From an uncultured Pirellulaceae bacterium (lineage in GTDB: Bacteria > Planctomycetota > Planctomycetia > Pirellulales > Pirellulaceae), in assembly GCA_937941455.1 (NCBI GenBank), contig CALDHM010000015.1, forward strand, positions 1 to 64,000: DNA of 64,000 nt, in the 5' to 3' direction. Positions 44,342 through 53,864 of the stretch are shown here, in pieces. Position 1 is the first letter of the stretch; each line of letters begins with the position of its first letter. The notes under the pieces were generated by a model that saw only the letters and a list, made by a program, of their open reading frames with translations, was not told the origin of the DNA and did not search any database. Position numbers and translations under genes: made by a program.

Positions 44342-45855
44342 TTGACATGAGCAACTCTTTGAAAAAAACCTTTTCGCCCGCCCGCATGTCGTTGCGACGC
44401 GTCGTTTTCATGGCCTGCCTGTGCTGGTTGAGCACGATCCAGGTGTTGGCCCAGGATGCGGCCAATCGATCCGATAGTTCGGGGAAGCTCAAGGACGCGC
44501 CGGAGGTGACTAGCCCGCAGGATTCGAGTAATGACGAAGCCCAGCGGCAGGAGTTGGCGTCGTTCTTGCTCAAGGAAATCACCGATCTGATCCCCGGAGG
44601 CATCGGCGCGGGAACTCCTCGTGAAAAGGCGGCGATGGCTGCCATCCAGGCCTTCATCAATGAACCCAACAAGGCGCTGGATCATCTCAAGGAAATGCAG
44701 GCTACGGGGACAGAGGTTCCGCCGGCGTCGCTGTTGTTAGCCGCCATGTACTATGCGATCGGCAATCGGGCCGAGGGGCTGCGCTATCTCGAAGATGCCG
44801 CGATGCAGGCGCCCAATCTCCCCACGATCTACAACGCCTTCGCCCGGCTGGCGATCGCCGATGGCCGCAAGACCGATGCACAAGTTTTGTTGGAGAAATT
44901 GCGTTCGTTGATCGATGCGGGCAAGTGGAGCGAGTTGGAGCGAAAATTCTTCGACTTGCTGTATCGCGACTCGCTCGCCGATCTGAAAATGATGCAAAAC
45001 GAATACGGCAAAGTGCGCGAATTGCTGGAGTCGTTGATCGCCAGTCATCCCGAGATTCCGAAAAATTACATGCGGCTAGCACAGATCGATTTTCGCCAGG
45101 ATCGCATCGATGACTGTTTGAAAAACCTGCAAACATTTCGGCAGTTGACCCCCGACACCCGCGTCCCGGAATTGTTGCTGGCCTCCATGTTCGCCCAGGC
45201 CGGCCAGGATCAACACTCCGAGGAGTGGGTCATCAAGGCCTTGTCGCAGTATTCCGGCGAACGTTCCGTGGTGATTGAGTACATCGACTGGATGGTCGCT
45301 CACGAGAAATTCGACAAGGCGATCGAGGCGATCGAAAAAAATCGCTCGTTGCTCGGAGATAGCCCCGCGGCTTTGATGCTGGAAGGGAAAATCGCGTTCG
45401 CCCAAGAACGGTATGCGGATGCCGAAAAAATCTTCTTGAACCTGCGGGTCCAAGAGCCGACCAATATCGAAGTCTCCACCATGCTGGCTGTGTCGATGGC
45501 CGAATTGGGAGATCGGCAAAAGCTCGATAAGGCCTTGGAAATCGCCCGCCAAAATGTGCAAATTCAACCGCAAAATCCGGTGACGATGTCGGTGCTGGGG
45601 TGGCTGCTCTTCAAGCAGAATAATTTGCAGGCCGCGGCCGATGCGTTCAATCGCTCGATCCAGTTGGGCCAACTCCCTGCCGAGTCCTCCTACTACATCG
45701 CGCGTTTTGTCGAGGCCCGCGGGCAAAAGGAGGATGCGCTCCAGTTGCTTGAAAGTACTCTGCAGTCGCGCGGGCTTTTCTTGTATCGCCGCCAGGCCGA
45801 TCAACTGCGCGCCAAATTGGCACCGACCGATCGCCTCGCCCCCCCCAAGCAATAA
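44338..45855 (+). CDS. Exported TPR-repeat protein
   Basis: About 505 residues from the ATG at 44338 overlapping the metF stop (a second ATG at 44347 is possible). A basic start and hydrophobic helix (RRVVFMACLCWLSTIQVLAQ) form a signal peptide cleaved near residue 40. The rest is tetratricopeptide repeats: NRAEGLRYLEDAAMQAPNLP, MRLAQIDFRQDRIDDCLKNL, VNEF-free helices and ALEIARQNVQIQPQNPVTMS are clear examples. About ten repeats fit. It is probably a periplasmic scaffold. Its stop touches the next start (TAATG). Confidence 0.88.
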   Translation: MIDMSNSLKKTFSPARMSLRRVVFMACLCWLSTIQVLAQDAANRSDSSGKLKDAPEVTSPQDSSNDEAQRQELASFLLKEITDLIPGGIGAGTPREKAAMAAIQAFINEPNKALDHLKEMQATGTEVPPASLLLAAMYYAIGNRAEGLRYLEDAAMQAPNLPTIYNAFARLAIADGRKTDAQVLLEKLRSLIDAGKWSELERKFFDLLYRDSLADLKMMQNEYGKVRELLESLIASHPEIPKNYMRLAQIDFRQDRIDDCLKNLQTFRQLTPDTRVPELLLASMFAQAGQDQHSEEWVIKALSQYSGERSVVIEYIDWMVAHEKFDKAIEAIEKNRSLLGDSPAALMLEGKIAFAQERYADAEKIFLNLRVQEPTNIEVSTMLAVSMAELGDRQKLDKALEIARQNVQIQPQNPVTMSVLGWLLFKQNNLQAAADAFNRSIQLGQLPAESSYYIARFVEARGQKEDALQLLESTLQSRGLFLYRRQADQLRAKLAPTDRLAPPKQ

Positions 45856-46919
45856 TGTTGAATTCTCCGCGGGCGGTGTCCACCGCCGACGACATAGCTG
45901 CCGGGCAACCGGACGATGAGGCCGAGTCGCCCGATGCGCGTCGGCTGACGGGTGGTGGAACGAAGTCGCTGGCCGTCGAGAAGAGCGGTTTTCTGTGGGC
46001 TGAACTCGGGTTGATCGCCACCACTGTCATGTGGGGGCTAAATATCCCGATCGTCAAAGAAGCAACGAATCGCATGGATCCGTTCGTCTTCAATGCTGCC
46101 CGGTTGACCTGTTCAACCATCGCGCTGGCGTTCTTCGCATGGTTCGAGTTGCGCGGTCGGCGCAAGGCGGGGCTCACGCGATCGACCGGGAGCGATGACT
46201 GCCCCAATGCCCGACGATTTTCTTGGTCCCGGTTCCTGGTGTTCGCCGGTTTGACGGGTTTCCTCTACATGATCTTTTTCATGCTGGGGGTCAGCCGCAC
46301 GACGGCCGGTAATGTCGCTCTGCTACTTTCCTCAATGCCCATGTGGACGGCGGTGCTCGCCGTGCTGTTTTTTGGCGAGCGGCTGCGCTGGACCAATTGG
46401 CTGGGGCTGTTCATCACGTTTCTTGGGACGGTGACGGTGATCATGCTGGGAGCCAACCAAGGGGGCCGGGGATTCAACCTGTCGTCCGAATTCTTGTTGG
46501 GAAACTTGTTGATTCTGGCGGCCGCCTTGACGTGGGCCAGCGGCACCCTGATCAGCAAGAAGTTGCTGGATACGGTCGGCGCGATGGAGTTGGCCTTTCT
46601 GGCCGGACTGGTAACCACGCCACTTCATCTGCTGATCGTCGCCGGAAGTTTTCGAGAGTGGATACCTGTCATTTTGGAACCGGCGATGGCTGCGAAAATC
46701 ATTTTTTCCGGCGTGTTCTCGACAGGGCTGGCCTACAGCTTTTGGCACATCGGCGTGCGAAAGCTCGGGGGGGCTCACGCGTCGGTGTTTCAAAACCTGG
46801 TGACCCTTGTCGCGGTTTTGACCAGTTGGTGGTGTTTGGGAGAGCGGATTACTTGGGCTCAAATCCTCGGCGGCGTGACCATCATCGTCGGGCTCCTCGT
46901 GATGCGGCGCAGGCGGTAG
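45855..46919 (+). CDS. EamA-family (DMT) transporter
   Basis: A 354-residue polytopic protein. A 45-residue polar N-terminus is followed by ten predicted helices in two EamA halves (about 50-175 and 205-350). MWGLNIPIVKEAT opens the first and ILAAALTWASGTLISKKLL the second. FQNLVTLVAVLTSWWCLGERITWAQILGGVTIIVGL is split here into FQNLVTLVAVLTSWW and CLGERITWAQILGG; it matches the last two helices of the family. It probably exports or imports a metabolite. It is translationally coupled to the TPR gene (45853-45857). Confidence 0.93.
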   Translation: MLNSPRAVSTADDIAAGQPDDEAESPDARRLTGGGTKSLAVEKSGFLWAELGLIATTVMWGLNIPIVKEATNRMDPFVFNAARLTCSTIALAFFAWFELRGRRKAGLTRSTGSDDCPNARRFSWSRFLVFAGLTGFLYMIFFMLGVSRTTAGNVALLLSSMPMWTAVLAVLFFGERLRWTNWLGLFITFLGTVTVIMLGANQGGRGFNLSSEFLLGNLLILAAALTWASGTLISKKLLDTVGAMELAFLAGLVTTPLHLLIVAGSFREWIPVILEPAMAAKIIFSGVFSTGLAYSFWHIGVRKLGGAHASVFQNLVTLVAVLTSWWCLGERITWAQILGGVTIIVGLLVMRRRR

Positions 46920-47237
46920 GCGGGCTCGTCTGGTCACTGGCGCTTGCCGACGAATCGGCTCGCGGGCGGTCCGGGTCGCTTTTCGATCCATCAACCAGAC
47001 GATTTGCGTGATCCTATGGATTTTTTGTAGTTTAGCGGCCCGGAAGCAATGAGTCGTTGGGAGCGGGCGATTCCCTTTCAGGAAAAACTGTCGAATAATG
47101 CACTGTTGAGGCAAATTAGGCCAAATTTGCCGCTGGGATGCGGTATTTCACCGTGGTTGGCTTGGGGTAGTCGTCTCACTCAAATAATTCCGGGTTTAAA
47201 ACGTCCTTCTAGCGGGCTGTTTGTGGTGTAACTTGTG
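46920..47237. other. Spacer upstream of the sigma factor gene
   Basis: No supported gene; a 60-residue frame at 47049 lacks any recognisable feature. The promoter for the sigma factor operon should lie here, but I could not identify one. Confidence 0.5.
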
Positions 47238-47813
47238 ATGGCTTCGAATCAATCAGCACGAGCGGACACCGACAACCCCGAATTGGCCGACAAACCACCC
47301 AGTCGATTGAGGGATGACCGGGTGGTGGATCTGGTTGAGAAGTACCAGCGAGACCTGTTTCACTTCTTGCTGGGGATTCTCAAAGACGAGTCGGCAGCCA
47401 ACGATGCGGTGCAAACGACGTTGACGAAGCTGATCGACCAAGGGGGGGGGGTAGCCCCCGAGTCCCTACGCAGTTGGTTGTTTCGCGTTGCGTTCAGCGT
47501 GGCGATGGAAAATCGGCGCCGACGATCCCTCGAGGCAAGGCATCAGGAACAGGTGGCGATTTGGAAGTCGGCCCACCGCAAAGAGGAGATGGCGAGTCAA
47601 GTGATGCGCGACGAGCAGGCGGAGATCGTGCGCCGGGCTTTGATGCAACTGCCGCCCGAGCAGGAGCAAGTCGTCCGCATGCGAATTTACGAAAACCTCA
47701 AGTTCATCGAAATCGCCGAACAGTTGCAAATCCCTTTGGGGACGGTGCTGACGAGAATGCGAAGCGGACTCGGTAAAATGAGAAATTTTTTGGGTGCAGA
47801 ATATGAAGAATAA
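47238..47813 (+). CDS. ECF-type sigma-70 family RNA polymerase sigma factor
   Basis: A 191-residue sigma factor, starting at the ATG at 47238. Region 2 (about 30-95) includes YQRDLFHFLLGILKDESAAN and SWLFRVAFSVAMENRRRR. Region 4 (about 135-190) includes LPPEQEQVVRMRIYENLKFI, IAEQLQIPLGTVLTRMRSGL. A run of ten G (47442-47451) encodes three Gly and the start of Val inside region 2/linker. Its stop overlaps the anti-sigma gene. It should direct transcription of the operon it heads or of other envelope genes. Confidence 0.93.
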   Translation: MASNQSARADTDNPELADKPPSRLRDDRVVDLVEKYQRDLFHFLLGILKDESAANDAVQTTLTKLIDQGGGVAPESLRSWLFRVAFSVAMENRRRRSLEARHQEQVAIWKSAHRKEEMASQVMRDEQAEIVRRALMQLPPEQEQVVRMRIYENLKFIEIAEQLQIPLGTVLTRMRSGLGKMRNFLGAEYEE

Positions 47814-48393
47814 TTCGAACGCTGTCGGTAGCGAGCTGACCGACCTGGAGTGGTTGGCTGTTCAGTATTTGGCCGGCGAGTTGGATGAAGTCGCTTATCA
47901 GGCGTTCGAGCAACGTCTTGAAAACGAACCGGCCGCCCCAGTGGCTGTCGTGGCGATGATGCAACTGTTGGCTTGCGTTGATCGTGGTCTGCGGCAGCAG
48001 CCGTTGTCGGCTCCGCTCGATTCGTTGACTGCGGCGAGCCCGGTCAGTCCCACGACCTTGCCTGACGCCGGTAGCACCGGTGGGCTTCGGCAGACTTGGT
48101 TGCATCCGATTGTTTGGCTGGCGACGGTGGCTGCGACACTGATGATAGGCTTGACCATCTGGCAAGTCCTTTCTGAACAACCAGCGATAACCTCGTCATT
48201 CGAGGATCGATTGGCTGTGAATTGGGTGAACCACGTTGCCGACGCTGCTGACATGGAAAGCGATTTGTTTGACGACGACGAGTTGCCCTTGGCCGAATCC
48301 GATGAATTCGTGTTGGTCGATGAAACGAGCGAGAATTGGCTCGTGTCGGCGATGGGGTTGTTGGGTGAGGACGAGTTAGACTTTAACAAATAG
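47803..48393 (+). CDS. Probable anti-sigma factor, single-pass membrane protein
   Basis: About 196 residues from the ATG at 47803 (a GTG at 47794 is alternative), overlapping the sigma gene by 11 bases. The N-terminal cytoplasmic part (LEWLAVQYLAGELDEVAYQA) is helical, as in anti-sigma factors. A transmembrane helix (about 106-126) is followed by a strongly acidic extracytoplasmic tail (SDLFDDDELPLAESDEFVLV). The usual ZAS Cys/His motif is absent. The overlap and position make it the likely partner of the sigma factor. Confidence 0.8.
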   Translation: MKNNSNAVGSELTDLEWLAVQYLAGELDEVAYQAFEQRLENEPAAPVAVVAMMQLLACVDRGLRQQPLSAPLDSLTAASPVSPTTLPDAGSTGGLRQTWLHPIVWLATVAATLMIGLTIWQVLSEQPAITSSFEDRLAVNWVNHVADAADMESDLFDDDELPLAESDEFVLVDETSENWLVSAMGLLGEDELDFNK

Positions 48394-48468
48394 ACGCTCG
48401 CAGCCAGAGAGAAAAAGCGGCATTGATGGCTAACATAAGATCGTTGGGTAAATATGCTTGTCTTTGTG

Positions 48469-48551
48469 CCAAAACCCGTCAGCCGCGGGGCTCAAGCCCG
48501 CAGTTGTCGAGAAAACTGGACACTGCCGCGTTCCGGCCGATGGTTTTGGGA
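48469..48551 (-). repeat. Dispersed intergenic repeat, copy E (reverse)
   Basis: AACCCGTCAGCCGCGGGGCT, GCAGTTGTCGAGAAAACTGG and GCCGCGTTCCGGCCGATGGT follow the same order as copy A. It lies between the anti-sigma gene and the coiled-coil gene, so it may separate two transcripts in the locus. Confidence 0.7.
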
Positions 48552-48646
48552 CTAGCTTAGATGAATTCAATGAAAATAAATAACCTACCGCTAGGTTCCC
48601 ATCGTCGCACCGAGTGGGGCAATGGGCATCGCGAGGGGCCATGACC

Positions 48647-49441
48647 ATGTTGATCGATAGAACCCGAGGCAGGAGACGTTTGTTGCTCATCCAAGCGATG
48701 GGGTGTATCGCTATTTTGCTGTCGATGTCTGCTCTGCCGCTGGGAGCGCAAGATCGAGGGGCCGAGGGACGTGCTGGACAGAGCAATCCGCCGCAACGAG
48801 GTGCTAATGAGCGATTCGAAAAGGGGGGGGGAGGAGGCCTCAAGTCCCGGGGGCCCGCCGCAGCCCGGTTGGGGGAAATCGAGCGGGCTCGGCTAGAACG
48901 TGTGATGGAATTCGTCGAAGCGAATCAACCGCAGCTTTTGCGCTTGGTCAATGCCCTGGAAAAAAACAATCCAGCACAGCATCGACTTGCCATTATGGCC
49001 TTGTCGCGAGAAATCGAGCGGCTGAACCAACTGAAGCAAACCAACGCCGAACGGTTCCCCAATGCCCTGGAAATGTGGAAGAATCAAAAGTCGTTGGACC
49101 TGGTCAGCGCGCAAGTGGCCACGCAGGGCGAAACAGAAGAACTGCGTGCGAAAATGCGGGAGCTGCTCCAGGAGCGCCGTCGGCTGATGGCCGAGAGTTT
49201 GGAGTTCGATATCAAAGCGGTTCAGGCGCGACTTAATCGCTTGGAGCGGACCAAGTCAGAATTGCAGAGTCAGGACGATGATCTCGAACAACGTATCGAT
49301 CAGCTGATTCAACGGGCCAAACGAAGTGGTACCGGCAGTCCTATGCGGCCGGGTTTCGGCCGCGGACCGGGAAAAGATCGGGAATCTTCTCCCCCCGGAA
49401 ATTTTTCCAACCAAGGCGCTTCCGACGATGATCAGGACTAA
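48647..49441 (+). CDS. Exported coiled-coil protein
   Basis: About 264 residues from the ATG at 48647, with GAGGGG 8 bases upstream; another ATG lies at 48641. A signal peptide (RRRLLLIQAMGCIAILLSMS, cleaved around LGAQ) precedes a Gly/Arg linker containing a run of nine G in the DNA (48823-48831). A long charged helix follows (about 75-225; ARLERVMEFVEANQPQLLRL, LRAKMRELLQERRRLMAESL). The tail is Gly/Pro/Asp-rich. It resembles periplasmic Spy/CpxP-like or coiled-coil proteins found in planctomycete sigma/anti-sigma/DUF1549 loci. Confidence 0.85.
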   Translation: MLIDRTRGRRRLLLIQAMGCIAILLSMSALPLGAQDRGAEGRAGQSNPPQRGANERFEKGGGGGLKSRGPAAARLGEIERARLERVMEFVEANQPQLLRLVNALEKNNPAQHRLAIMALSREIERLNQLKQTNAERFPNALEMWKNQKSLDLVSAQVATQGETEELRAKMRELLQERRRLMAESLEFDIKAVQARLNRLERTKSELQSQDDDLEQRIDQLIQRAKRSGTGSPMRPGFGRGPGKDRESSPPGNFSNQGASDDDQD

Positions 49442-52262
49442 TAGCCACCTTATGCTGCCAATGGTGAGGATATTTAGATCGGGGCTGCTCGCTGCCGGCT
49501 TCTGTTTGGTTTGCTTTGTCGGAAACTGTGACGGGTTCTCTCCCATCGTTCAACTTCTGGGCAGTACTGCCGCCGGTACGTCCGGTCCGGAATCGCCGTT
49601 GTCTGTCGACCGAGCACCGCTGCGGCCCGCAGCGATGCCAAGTGACACAGCCGTCGGGATCGTTACGGCAACTTTGGAACCTGAGGCTCCCGATTTTCAA
49701 CGTCATGTTTCCCCGCTGCTCAGCCGAATGGGCTGCAACAACCGGAATTGTCATGGATCGTTTCAAGGGCAAGGGGGATTTCAACTTTCGCTGTTCGGCT
49801 ACGACTTCCTAGCCGATCACCGGGCCCTCCTTGGCGGCGGCCGAGTCGATTTGGACGATCCTGCGGCAAGCCTGATTTTGACCAAGCCCACTGGCGTGGA
49901 CGAACACGGCGGCGGCGAGATTTTTTCGTCGGATAGTTGGCAAAGTCGCTTGTTGGCAAACTGGATTGCCCAGGGTGCCCGTGCCACGGATCAGATCTCG
50001 CATTTGATCGATCTCGAGGTGTCGCCATCGGAAGTAGACTTTGCCCAACTCGGGCAGCGAGTCGATCTTCGCGTTGTTGCGCAATGGGAGGACGGGACTC
50101 GCGAGGATGTTACCCGCTGGGCTCGCTTCCAAGCGAATGATCAGGCCGTATGCACCGTTGACGATTCGGGTAGGGTCACTAGTGCCGGATACGGCGACAC
50201 TTATGTCGTGGTTTTTTATGACAATGGGGTCAAGGCCGTGCCAGTATTCCAGCCCTATCCGCGTGACCGTTGGGCGGAGACCGCGGCGGCGGAACCTCCT
50301 ACTTCGGAGTCTGCTGAGTCGGCGATCGACCGAATCATTCAGCGTAAATTGGATCGCCTGCATCTGCGGCGGTCCCCCTTGGTCGATGATGCGACGTTTC
50401 TCCGGCGCGTGTCCCTCGACATCGCCGGCACCTTGCCATCCCCGCAACAGATCCGCGAATTTTTGAGCGATTCGGATCCCGGGAAGCGGGCCAGGAAGAT
50501 CGATGAATTATTGGCTACTCCCGCTTACGTCCATTGGCAAACCACGTTTTTGTGCGATATCACGGGGAACAATTCGCAAGAGTTGGGAGGCAATAATTCG
50601 TCGCTGGCGTCGCAGCAGTGGTTTGATTGGATTCGACATCGTGTAGCGATGCAGGTGCCCTACGATCAAATCGTGCGCGGCATCGTCTTGTCGCAGAGTC
50701 GAGAACCGGGGGAGTCCTATTACGAGTACTGCGCGGCCTACAGCCAGATGCTCCGCAGCGGTGACACTGCGAATTTCGTAGCGCGGCCGACGATGCCCTA
50801 CTATTGGATGCGCAATGACAATCAAGACAAGGACGCGCGGGCGATTGCTTTTGCACAGAACTTTTTGGGCTTGCAGATTCAATGCGCCGAATGCCACAAA
50901 CATCCTTTCGACCGGTGGACTCAAGAGGATTTTCGACAGTTCTCGCGTTTCTTTGCAGGAATCGAGGTTCAGCGGGGAGCCGGAGCGCTGGCGGAGGACA
51001 AAGCCGATCTGCAGCGAATCCTGGCAGACTTAAACCTGGCGGGACGAAAATTCGACAACCAGGCTCAAAAGATGGCTCGCGAATCGATTAAAGAGGGAGG
51101 GGTGATGCCCTTCCCGTTCCTGCAAATCACCAAGCCTCGATTGTCGAAGGAGGAGCGGCAGGCGGCCGCTCAAGGTTCGAAAAAACGCGGGGCGCTCTTT
51201 TATACTGAAGCGACGATTCTGGGGGGGCCGCGCGTCTCGCTGCGAGGTGTTGACGATGCCCGGCAACCGCTGATGGATTGGGTGGCGGCAGCTGACAATC
51301 CCTACTTTGCTCGCGTTTACGTGAATCGGGTTTGGGCGCGTTATTTTGGCCGAGGTCTCGTGAATCCTCTGGATGATTTCAACGCGGCGAACCCGGCCAG
51401 CCATCCTGAGTTGCTCGATTACTTGGCGGAGGGCTTCGTCACGAGTGGCTATGACATGCAATGGGTTCATCGCGAAATCGCCAACAGCCGCACGTATCAA
51501 ACCGACTGGCGTCCAAACGCCACTAATGCCGAAGATGAGCGGAATTACAGCCGCGCGGTGCCACGGCGTTTGCCAGCAGAACTGGTCATTGACGGAGTGG
51601 CTCAAGCCTGTGCCAGCGACCGCGATCATGCCCGTTATCTCTGGGAGGTTGCCGATCGAGCGATTTCGGTGCCGGGGACGACATACGGCAAGGCCGCTCG
51701 AGGAAACCGCAACAATGCCTTCGCCTTGACGGCCTTCGGCCGATCGACCCGCAGTAACAATTGCGATTGCGATCGCTCGAACGAAACCAGTTTGATTCAA
51801 GCAACCTATCTCCAGAACGACCGCGACGTGCATCAGTGGATCAATCATGCCGAGGGGTGGGTCAGTGAGGCTGCCAGTGCATTTCCAGACCCGCGCGAGT
51901 TGGCCGACTTGCAAAATCGCCTTGCCAAGGAGCGGGAGCAACTGGAACGGTTGGTCAGTCGCCGGGAGAAACTGACAAAAGCGGGGCGAGAAATCCCCGC
52001 CGACTTGGTGCAGCGCCTCGACAAGGTCCGCCATAGCGTCGCGGCGGTCGAAGCACGCCTGGAGTCATTGAACCAGCCCGCTGAAAAATCTCTCGACGAG
52101 TTGATCGCAGACGCGTACCTCAGATCATTATCGCGATTTCCCACATCGTCTGAACTCGATCGTTGTCGCCGCTACATTGTGGAAAGCAAGACCGTGCGCG
52201 ATGGACTCGCTGGGTTGTTGTGGACCTTGATCAATACCAAAGAATTCGTTGTGAACCATTAA
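49428..52262 (+). CDS. PSCyt-like, BIG2, DUF1549, DUF1553 protein
   Basis: About 944 residues from the ATG at 49428, overlapping the previous gene by 14 bases (49452 is an alternative). A signal peptide is followed by a heme-like segment with CNNRNCHGS (CX4CH rather than CX2CH). A BIG2-type Ig domain comes next (LEVSPSEVDFAQLGQRVDLR), then DUF1549 (FLRRVSLDIAGTLPSPQQIR; QCAECHKHPFDRWTQEDF, a CX2CH) and DUF1553 (YFARVYVNRVWARYFGRGLV). A helical tail ends the protein. This is a planctomycete hallmark family, presumed periplasmic, with unknown biochemical role. It probably works with the DUF1501 protein encoded next. Confidence 0.92.
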   Translation: MIRTNSHLMLPMVRIFRSGLLAAGFCLVCFVGNCDGFSPIVQLLGSTAAGTSGPESPLSVDRAPLRPAAMPSDTAVGIVTATLEPEAPDFQRHVSPLLSRMGCNNRNCHGSFQGQGGFQLSLFGYDFLADHRALLGGGRVDLDDPAASLILTKPTGVDEHGGGEIFSSDSWQSRLLANWIAQGARATDQISHLIDLEVSPSEVDFAQLGQRVDLRVVAQWEDGTREDVTRWARFQANDQAVCTVDDSGRVTSAGYGDTYVVVFYDNGVKAVPVFQPYPRDRWAETAAAEPPTSESAESAIDRIIQRKLDRLHLRRSPLVDDATFLRRVSLDIAGTLPSPQQIREFLSDSDPGKRARKIDELLATPAYVHWQTTFLCDITGNNSQELGGNNSSLASQQWFDWIRHRVAMQVPYDQIVRGIVLSQSREPGESYYEYCAAYSQMLRSGDTANFVARPTMPYYWMRNDNQDKDARAIAFAQNFLGLQIQCAECHKHPFDRWTQEDFRQFSRFFAGIEVQRGAGALAEDKADLQRILADLNLAGRKFDNQAQKMARESIKEGGVMPFPFLQITKPRLSKEERQAAAQGSKKRGALFYTEATILGGPRVSLRGVDDARQPLMDWVAAADNPYFARVYVNRVWARYFGRGLVNPLDDFNAANPASHPELLDYLAEGFVTSGYDMQWVHREIANSRTYQTDWRPNATNAEDERNYSRAVPRRLPAELVIDGVAQACASDRDHARYLWEVADRAISVPGTTYGKAARGNRNNAFALTAFGRSTRSNNCDCDRSNETSLIQATYLQNDRDVHQWINHAEGWVSEAASAFPDPRELADLQNRLAKEREQLERLVSRREKLTKAGREIPADLVQRLDKVRHSVAAVEARLESLNQPAEKSLDELIADAYLRSLSRFPTSSELDRCRRYIVESKTVRDGLAGLLWTLINTKEFVVNH

Positions 52263-52431
52263 TGGGCAGCGACTCAGCAAATCGAAGCGTCCAGGAGAGC
52301 TCCGCGCGCGATCGCCGATTCCAGAGAGATGAAGCCTGCGTGCCGATCGAACTTGGAATCGCTGATCGATGCGAGATGCTTAAAGCATGTGCGGAGGCAC
52401 CGACAGAAGTCTAGCCGCGGAGATTTTCCAA

Positions 52432-53739
52432 ATGAGCAAACGAAATTCGAGGGATCGTTTGAATCGCCGAGAGGCTCTGCACATCGGCAGCTTGGGGGCG
52501 ACAGGCCTGACGTTGGCCAGTTATCTGCAAGCGTATGCTGCCGCGGAGTTTCCCAAATCGGCCGCCAATCGAAATGCGATATTCGTGGAGTTGACTGGGG
52601 GGCCGTCACATCTCGATACGTTCGATCTCAAGCCGGACGCACCTGCTGAAATCCGAGGTAAATTCAAGGCGATCCCAACCAAGGTTCCGGGGATTGAAAT
52701 TTGCGAACATCTCCCCAGGTTGGCGATGCATACCGATAAATTTACGATCATCCGCGGCGTGTCGCATTCGTTGGGGGCCCACAACCTTGGGCAAAAATTT
52801 TTATTCACGGGGAATCGGCCGAACCCGGCTCTCGATTATCCGGCTTATGGCTCGGTGGCCGCCAAGGAATTGAGAGCCCCTGTTGACTTGCCCGGCTACG
52901 TCGCGATTCCCCAAACGGCTCAGGGACCGGGCTATTTGGGGGTCAAGTATTCACCGCTGGCGACGAACGAAGTCCCAGTAAAAGGCCGCCCGTTCAATGT
53001 CCGTGGCATCGCCCTCGGATCGGGGGTCACTCTGGCAGAAATCGAGCGGCGCCGCGACTTGCTGCGCGACCTCGACCAGACGTTCGCCGCTATCGAGCGC
53101 GAGAGCGACTTGTTGGATAGCTTGGATGAATTCAGCCGGAAAGCGTTTCGGATGATCACCTCTAAGCGGACTCGAGATGCATTCGACGTCAGCCAGGAAC
53201 CGGAATCGTATCTCAGTCGATTCGCCGATGACCCGTTTTCGCAAAGTTGCTTGCTGGCGACGCGACTTGTCGAGGCGGGGGTCCGGTTCGTGACGGTGAA
53301 TCTGAGCGGTTGGGACACGCACGCCGATAACTTCATTCGGCTGAAGGAGAATCTCTTGCCGCGGCTCGACGCTGGTCTGTCGGGTCTGTTTTGGGGTCTA
53401 GCGGAAAAGGGATTGCTCGAATCGACGACAGTCTTTGTGACCGGCGAATTTGGCCGAACTCCGAAGATCAACGATCGCACTCCCGACGGGGGACGGGATC
53501 ACTACCCGCGGTGCATGTTCATGCTGATGGGTGGGGGAAGCATTCGCGGCGGCCAGGTGTTGGGGGCCAGCGATGAGCATGGTGCTGCCCCGAAGCACGA
53601 GGGCTTCAAACCGGAAGATGTAGCAGCCACCTTCTACCAGGCACTTGGGATTTCTCCAACGCGTGAGTACCAAACTCCAACCGGGCGAACCGTGATGCTC
53701 GTGCGCGAGGGGCGCGTGCTGCGCGAGCTACTGTTGTAA
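52432..53739 (+). CDS. DUF1501 family exported protein
   Basis: About 435 residues from the ATG at 52432 (GGAG about 9 bases upstream). The N-terminus RLNRREALHIGSLGATGLTL looks like a twin-arginine signal. ELTGGPSHLDTFDLKPDAPA, FTIIRGVSHSLGAHNLG, WDTHADNFIRL and VFVTGEFGRTPKINDRTPDG, then GRDHYP, are diagnostic of DUF1501, a sulfatase/alkaline-phosphatase-like fold. It almost always sits next to DUF1549/DUF1553 genes in planctomycetes. Folded export by Tat suggests a bound cofactor or metal. Confidence 0.94.
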   Translation: MSKRNSRDRLNRREALHIGSLGATGLTLASYLQAYAAAEFPKSAANRNAIFVELTGGPSHLDTFDLKPDAPAEIRGKFKAIPTKVPGIEICEHLPRLAMHTDKFTIIRGVSHSLGAHNLGQKFLFTGNRPNPALDYPAYGSVAAKELRAPVDLPGYVAIPQTAQGPGYLGVKYSPLATNEVPVKGRPFNVRGIALGSGVTLAEIERRRDLLRDLDQTFAAIERESDLLDSLDEFSRKAFRMITSKRTRDAFDVSQEPESYLSRFADDPFSQSCLLATRLVEAGVRFVTVNLSGWDTHADNFIRLKENLLPRLDAGLSGLFWGLAEKGLLESTTVFVTGEFGRTPKINDRTPDGGRDHYPRCMFMLMGGGSIRGGQVLGASDEHGAAPKHEGFKPEDVAATFYQALGISPTREYQTPTGRTVMLVREGRVLRELLL

Positions 53740-53864
53740 GGGATGGTTGGTCCGATCGGACATTGTTCCGAATTTCTTCAGTTGAGGGGCACCGGCCCAC
53801 CGTTCTTGTGAAAAATGGGTCGCTCAGGTGTTCCGGCGATTCGTTTGGGGACCAAACCCGATCA

